Of a stretch of 64,000 bases of DNA, positions 60,124 through 64,000 are shown piece by piece. The stretch comes from Candidatus Salinicoccus stercoripullorum (GTDB lineage: Bacteria; Bacillota; Bacilli; Staphylococcales; Salinicoccaceae). A program made the translations under genes and the position numbers. Where the stretch lies: the NCBI GenBank assembly GCA_019113295.1, contig DXHR01000003.1, forward strand, positions 124,001-188,000, given 5' to 3'. The notes beneath the pieces are model-generated. The model was not told the origin of the DNA. It was given only the letters and a program-made list of their open reading frames with translations, and searched no databases. Positions within the stretch are counted from its first letter, which is position 1. Every line of letters starts with the position of its first letter.

Positions 60124-62754
60124 TTATTTTCTCCTTTTGATAAATCTGCGGATGATTTTCCGCACTCCAAACAGGTCCACATAGATGAATGCACCGAGGA
60201 GTGATACTGCTGAAATGATCAGGGTGGCTGAGTAATATGGCGGGATATAGCTTATTCTGATGGATGTGTCGCCCGGTCCCGCCTCAAAGCCTGTCATGAG
60301 GTAGTTGGCCCGGAATGCACCGAGGTCGCCGCTGCTGTTGCCGGTGACTGTCATGCCGTCCCTGTACATGATGGGGACGGCCGCAATGCCCGGGTGCTCT
60401 TCATCGAGCGTGATTTCGTATGAATTCGGGTGTTCGATGACTTCATAAGCTGCGTCACTTTCGCGGCTGGCTTTTTCCAGCGTGCTGTAGTCTTCTATAT
60501 AGATACCCTCAAGATCGGCTTTATACTTTCCTGACGACAGCTGGATCGGTATGGTCTCATCGAGTTCTGCACGGTAGAGCAGATCGTCTGCATACGTCCT
60601 GTACTTGCTGGTGGCGAACAGGCGATCGTTATGATAGCCATCGACATCGACGGTGAATCTCTTCACCGGATCGATGAGCTCAAGATGCAGCTCGATATAC
60701 ACATCCGCATCGTCTGCCGGAGCGCCGGTCACTTCACTGAAATCGAGGCGCAGTCCGCCGCCGTCATCATGGACTTCAAGTGTTTGACCGTCATAGTCGG
60801 CATTGGATGTTTCTATACGGACTTCGTCCAGTACATTTTCAGGCGTCTCCATCATGCTGTTTGCTTGATGGGTGTCCGTGACGATGCCGTCAAGCATCGC
60901 ATGCTCGCGCTGCAGCGGCGTTTTGAGGTCTTCCGGATTGTAGATCCTGTCACTGAACCGGATGAAGTCAAGCGGCAGCGTGTTTTCATGAATGGTATAC
61001 GTACCGTCTGTCAGAACCGGACGGAATCCGGCAGGAATCTGATCCGCATCTTCCTCCCGCAGCATGTAATCCGCACTGAACAGGGAATAAAGATTGCTCC
61101 TCGACTGGAATGAAGCATAGCGGCTGATGGATTCATGCGGGAAATTCACTTTAAGGTCGTTGTAATAGAAGTCGATGATTTCTCCGTTGATGATGCTTGA
61201 GTACATGCTGGTGCCGCTGAATCCCATGTACATCGGTGTATTGTCCTGCTCTCTCACCCTGTAGTCTATTTTCTGCCCCGGCTCCTTCATTTCCTTGATA
61301 TGGTCTATATTATACTGCTGCAGCTCACTTCTGTAATGGTTGCTGTTGATGTAGAAAAGGTGGTTCCTGTCGGTAATGCCGGGATGATAGATTTCCTCAT
61401 TTGTGTGGGATGCACTGACTGTTCCTGTGAAAATGACGGTCAATGCAGCAAGTGCCATGGCCCAAGTTCTGCGCTCTTTGTTCGCCGCCACGATTACGAG
61501 GCCCGCAAACTGGATGGGCGGCACCAGCCACAGCCAGACAGCCATTTCATCTGCAATCCAGACGGACAGCCCGAGCAGGATATATACCGGCACCATGCTC
61601 AGTACATACGTCTTCAAAGGAACACGCCGCAGATTGGAAAGATACTGGGCGATCAGCACTGCATGGAAGAACACGAGCATGTAGTGCCAGCGCTTCTGCG
61701 GCTGCTGGAAGCCGTTGAAGAATGTGTCCACATAGGGAGACAGTGTAAATATCATGAATACGATGGTCAGCACAGCGAACAGCTTGTAATAGTAATTCCT
61801 GTAGAGTACCGGTGTGAACAGTGCCTGCACGGCCAAAAACAGAATGACGACCAGGTAGTTCTCATAGAATATGTTATCCTGCGGGCCAAGATCGGCGATG
61901 AACGGCACTTCCACCATGTATTCACGGGAGTCGTTGTCCAGGAAACCACGGACAGCATGGAAGAATGCCACAGTGGATATGCCGAAGCCGATGACTGCCG
62001 AAGGAATGGACAATTTCAGCACGCGTCCCGCTGCAAGATCCCCCTCACGCCTTGCCCACAGCCTGATTACCAGATAGACGGCCGAAATAATCAGCTGGAA
62101 GTATGCGAAGTAGAAATTGTTGATGAGCGTAAGCGCGACGGCGAATACGAACAGTCCCGGCCGGCCTTTTCTGATGAGTATCTCGAGTGCCAGAAATGTC
62201 AGCGGCAGCCAGATGAAGACATCACTGAAGAACGACCAGAAGATGGTAAACCTGAAATAAGTCGGTGATGCTGCGAATATGAACCCGCCGATCACTGAGT
62301 ATACCGCTCTGACACCTGTCGCCTTCAGGAATTTATATGTGAAGAATATGATGGCGAATGTCTTCAGGATGGATATGAAAAATGCGTTGAATGCCCAGAA
62401 TTCGATGGTTCCGGTATCATAGCCGAATAAAAATTCACCAATCCGGACAAAGATGATGTTGATGTGATAGACGACATTCGTCGAATAGTAATAGGCGAGA
62501 TCAGTATAGAAATCCCCGCCGAGCCCGAAATCCATATCAAAGAACAGTGTGCCATCCGTGAACTTTTCATAGAGGTAGAGCTGCATCGGCAGCATCTGCT
62601 CCAGTCCGTCATTGGCGCCCGTCATGAATATCTTCTGCTTTTCATCATCCGGGACGATCAGACGCCAGAGCACATAGGCATGTGACAGCACTGCCAGAAA
62701 GGCGATGAGCATCAAATACCGGAAACGTTTTGTGAGCAGGATCATCTTCTCCAT
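60124..62754 (-). CDS. yfhO: YfhO family polytopic membrane glycosyltransferase
   Basis: 876 aa from ATG 62754 (AAAGAGG 7 bases before; the in-frame TTG at 62760 is too close). About 12-14 membrane helices fill the first 490 residues or so; a large extracytoplasmic region (about 460-830) follows, then one more helix (about 836-858) and a basic tail. YfhO proteins are GT-C-like enzymes that move a sugar from an undecaprenyl-phosphate carrier onto lipoteichoic acid outside the cell in B. subtilis and S. aureus. Position after csbB and gtcA supports that role; the sugar is unknown. Confidence 0.87.
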   Translation of the reverse strand: MEKMILLTKRFRYLMLIAFLAVLSHAYVLWRLIVPDDEKQKIFMTGANDGLEQMLPMQLYLYEKFTDGTLFFDMDFGLGGDFYTDLAYYYSTNVVYHINIIFVRIGEFLFGYDTGTIEFWAFNAFFISILKTFAIIFFTYKFLKATGVRAVYSVIGGFIFAASPTYFRFTIFWSFFSDVFIWLPLTFLALEILIRKGRPGLFVFAVALTLINNFYFAYFQLIISAVYLVIRLWARREGDLAAGRVLKLSIPSAVIGFGISTVAFFHAVRGFLDNDSREYMVEVPFIADLGPQDNIFYENYLVVILFLAVQALFTPVLYRNYYYKLFAVLTIVFMIFTLSPYVDTFFNGFQQPQKRWHYMLVFFHAVLIAQYLSNLRRVPLKTYVLSMVPVYILLGLSVWIADEMAVWLWLVPPIQFAGLVIVAANKERRTWAMALAALTVIFTGTVSASHTNEEIYHPGITDRNHLFYINSNHYRSELQQYNIDHIKEMKEPGQKIDYRVREQDNTPMYMGFSGTSMYSSIINGEIIDFYYNDLKVNFPHESISRYASFQSRSNLYSLFSADYMLREEDADQIPAGFRPVLTDGTYTIHENTLPLDFIRFSDRIYNPEDLKTPLQREHAMLDGIVTDTHQANSMMETPENVLDEVRIETSNADYDGQTLEVHDDGGGLRLDFSEVTGAPADDADVYIELHLELIDPVKRFTVDVDGYHNDRLFATSKYRTYADDLLYRAELDETIPIQLSSGKYKADLEGIYIEDYSTLEKASRESDAAYEVIEHPNSYEITLDEEHPGIAAVPIMYRDGMTVTGNSSGDLGAFRANYLMTGFEAGPGDTSIRISYIPPYYSATLIISAVSLLGAFIYVDLFGVRKIIRRFIKRRK

Positions 62755-62756
62755 TT

Positions 62757-63143
62757 TCAAACCTCTTTATCCTTGAGCACCCACCGCGTAATTGTATATG
62801 TAACAGGCACAGTGACAATCAGAACAGGCAGGGGCGCAATGATTTCATTCCAGCGGAACGTGTCGACGAATATATACAGCAGCAGGGTCTGCATGGCCAT
62901 GTTGACCATCTGGGTGAGCGGAAATTTCAAAAATCGTGACCAGGTCGGCCGCACCCGGTAAACAAAAAGGCAGTTCAGAAAGTATGAAATGACAAATGCC
63001 GCCAAAAAGCCGGTAACATGGGATAAAAGATAGGAAAGTCCGGCCCGGAGCAGCAGCATATAGATTACATAATAATTGAGAGTGTTCAGCAGTCCGGTCA
63101 GGATGAACCGTGTGAATTCACTGCTGATGTCATTTCGTCTCAT
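62757..63143 (-). CDS. gtcA: GtrA/GtcA family membrane protein (putative undecaprenyl-P-sugar flippase)
   Basis: 128 aa with four membrane helices (about 9-30, 37-58, 76-95, 100-120) and the GtrA-family layout. The start is taken at ATG 63143, with AAAGGATG upstream; ATG 63152 is in frame but the ribosome site touches it. The family is thought to flip undecaprenyl-phosphate-linked sugars to the outer face. It overlaps the csbB end by 14 bp and lies 2 bp before yfhO. Confidence 0.87.
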   Translation of the reverse strand: MRRNDISSEFTRFILTGLLNTLNYYVIYMLLLRAGLSYLLSHVTGFLAAFVISYFLNCLFVYRVRPTWSRFLKFPLTQMVNMAMQTLLLYIFVDTFRWNEIIAPLPVLIVTVPVTYTITRWVLKDKEV

Positions 63144-64000
63144 GCAAATCATCCTTTTCCCGGAATCCGGAGTCCGACTCCTCCCGGATGATGAAATTCG
63201 GCCTGTTCTTGGTTTCTATATATATCCTGCCGATATATTCACCGATGATGCCGAGTGAGAAAAGCTGCACGCTGCCAAGCAGGAGCAGACTGGCGATGAT
63301 GGTGAAGTAGCCGGGCTCATCCACACCGTATATCAGTATATTGACGAAGATATAGAGGATATAGGCCAGTGATATGAGAAGGACCACTAGGCCGAGATGG
63401 AAACAGATGCGGAGCGGCCGGTGATTGTAGGCGCTGATGCCGTCCACCGCGTAATCGAAAAGCTTGAAAGCGTGGAACCTCGATTTCCCATTCGTACGTC
63501 CTACGTGGTTGAATTCAACCACTTTCTTGCCGAATCCGACCCATTCGAAAATGCCTTTCGAAAAGCGGTTATTTTCACTGAGCAGCAGGATGGCATCGAT
63601 CACTTTGCGTGAAATGAGCCGGAAGTCGCCTTCCCCGTCGACAAGCCGGACGGTGCTCGTGCTGTTCATCACCCTGTAGAACAGGTTCGCCGGTATGCGT
63701 TTTATAAGGGGCTCTCCGCTCCTGTTCCGTTTGGCGATCACCTGGTCATATCCCGCTTCGAAATACGCGTTCATCTCTGCAATCATGCGGGGGGGATGCT
63801 GGAGGTCGCCGTCCATGATGACAGCAGCTTCTCCGCGCGCCTTACCGAGCCCTGCGATGATGGCCGATTCCTTGCCGAAATTGCGGGAGAAGGAAATGTA
63901 TCTGACGTGCCGGCCGCCGAGACATTTTATCGTCTCCAATGTATCATCCGTCGAGCCATCATCGATGAAGATGATCTCATGTTCTTTTCCGATCACCTGC
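63130..64000 (-). CDS. csbB: GT2 undecaprenyl-phosphate glycosyltransferase, CsbB/GtrB-like (N-terminus outside window)
   Basis: The frame runs in from the right edge; about 289 codons are present and perhaps 30 N-terminal residues are missing. GT2 features: EIIFIDDGSTDDTL, the DXD region IMDGDLQHPP and the later KGIFEWVGF block. Two C-terminal membrane helices follow, then the tail IGEYIGRIYIETKNRPNF, as in CsbB, GtrB and dolichol-phosphate-mannose synthase relatives. The known role is loading a sugar (GlcNAc for CsbB) onto undecaprenyl phosphate at the inner face. First visible gene of csbB-gtcA-yfhO. Confidence 0.9.
   Translation of the reverse strand, partial: QVIGKEHEIIFIDDGSTDDTLETIKCLGGRHVRYISFSRNFGKESAIIAGLGKARGEAAVIMDGDLQHPPRMIAEMNAYFEAGYDQVIAKRNRSGEPLIKRIPANLFYRVMNSTSTVRLVDGEGDFRLISRKVIDAILLLSENNRFSKGIFEWVGFGKKVVEFNHVGRTNGKSRFHAFKLFDYAVDGISAYNHRPLRICFHLGLVVLLISLAYILYIFVNILIYGVDEPGYFTIIASLLLLGSVQLFSLGIIGEYIGRIYIETKNRPNFIIREESDSGFREKDDLHETK

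Noticed and set aside
61300..62268. 322-codon open frame on the plus strand inside yfhO
   Set aside because: It runs antisense to the membrane region of yfhO; its His/Cys-rich composition is what reversed hydrophobic codons give. No family resemblance.

Overview
The window looks like a core-chromosome segment of a low-to-mid-GC Bacillota (Firmicutes) bacterium, most likely a halotolerant member of the Staphylococcaceae such as Salinicoccus or a relative of Jeotgalicoccus. The reasons are the Bacillus/Staphylococcus gene order (ileS-lspA-rluD-pyr; gmk-rpoZ-coaBC-priA-fmt-rsmB-rlmN-prpC-prkC; fapR-plsX-fabD-fabG-acpP-rnc-smc-ftsY-ylxM-ffh-rpsP), no sporulation gene (no spoVM near rpmB), base composition that looks close to 50% GC by eye, many acidic proteins, a sortase very like staphylococcal SrtA, and a P450 that closely resembles the Jeotgalicoccus olefin-forming enzyme OleT. 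The genus is inference. I found no rRNA, tRNA, CRISPR array, insertion sequence, phage gene or clear pseudogene. No gene-free stretch exceeds about 220 bp.

Layout: (1) 1-1837, the end of ileS, then lspA and rluD. (2) 1845-13428, one pyrimidine operon pyrR-pyrP-pyrB-pyrC-carA-carB-pyrK-pyrD-pyrF-pyrE. It is driven by one promoter and controlled by one PyrR-type attenuator, and it ends at a strong bidirectional terminator. Nearly all genes overlap or abut. (3) 13472-22990, a glycogen/alpha-glucan locus with pgcA and pulA on the minus strand, diverging from glgB-glgC-glgD-glgA. (4) 23091-24788 rqcH (minus), then gmk-rpoZ, coaBC-priA, fmt-rsmB-rlmN and the phosphatase/kinase pair prpC-prkC. (5) 35447-37175, an insertion into the usual prkC-rsgA junction: an oleT-like P450 with its own near-consensus promoter and terminator, and an inverted single-domain rhodanese gene with its own terminator. 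(6) rsgA-rpe-thiN, a DUF554 membrane protein, rpmB (minus), then Asp23-like/fakA, sdaAB-sdaAA and recG. (7) A class A sortase inserted between recG and fapR. (8) The fapR-plsX-fabD-fabG-acpP fatty acid/phospholipid operon with a FapR operator, then rnc-smc-ftsY-ylxM-ffh and rpsP-khpA-rimM-trmD-rplS. (9) On the minus strand at the right edge, a three-gene cell-surface glycosylation cassette csbB-gtcA-yfhO (csbB runs off the window).

Functional themes: de novo UMP synthesis, glycogen synthesis and debranching, translation and protein targeting, cell-wall signalling (PrkC with PASTA repeats, sortase A, lipoteichoic-acid glycosylation) and fatty acid metabolism. Fatty acid genes occur at three places: FakA activates free fatty acids, FapR/PlsX/FabD/FabG/AcpP make acyl chains and commit them to phospholipid, and the OleT-like P450 would turn free fatty acids into terminal alkenes. 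Most of the window is conserved housekeeping sequence. The parts most worth a second look are the additions to that backbone: oleT/rhodanese, the sortase, the glycosylation cassette, and a perfect 40-bp palindrome between rplS and yfhO.
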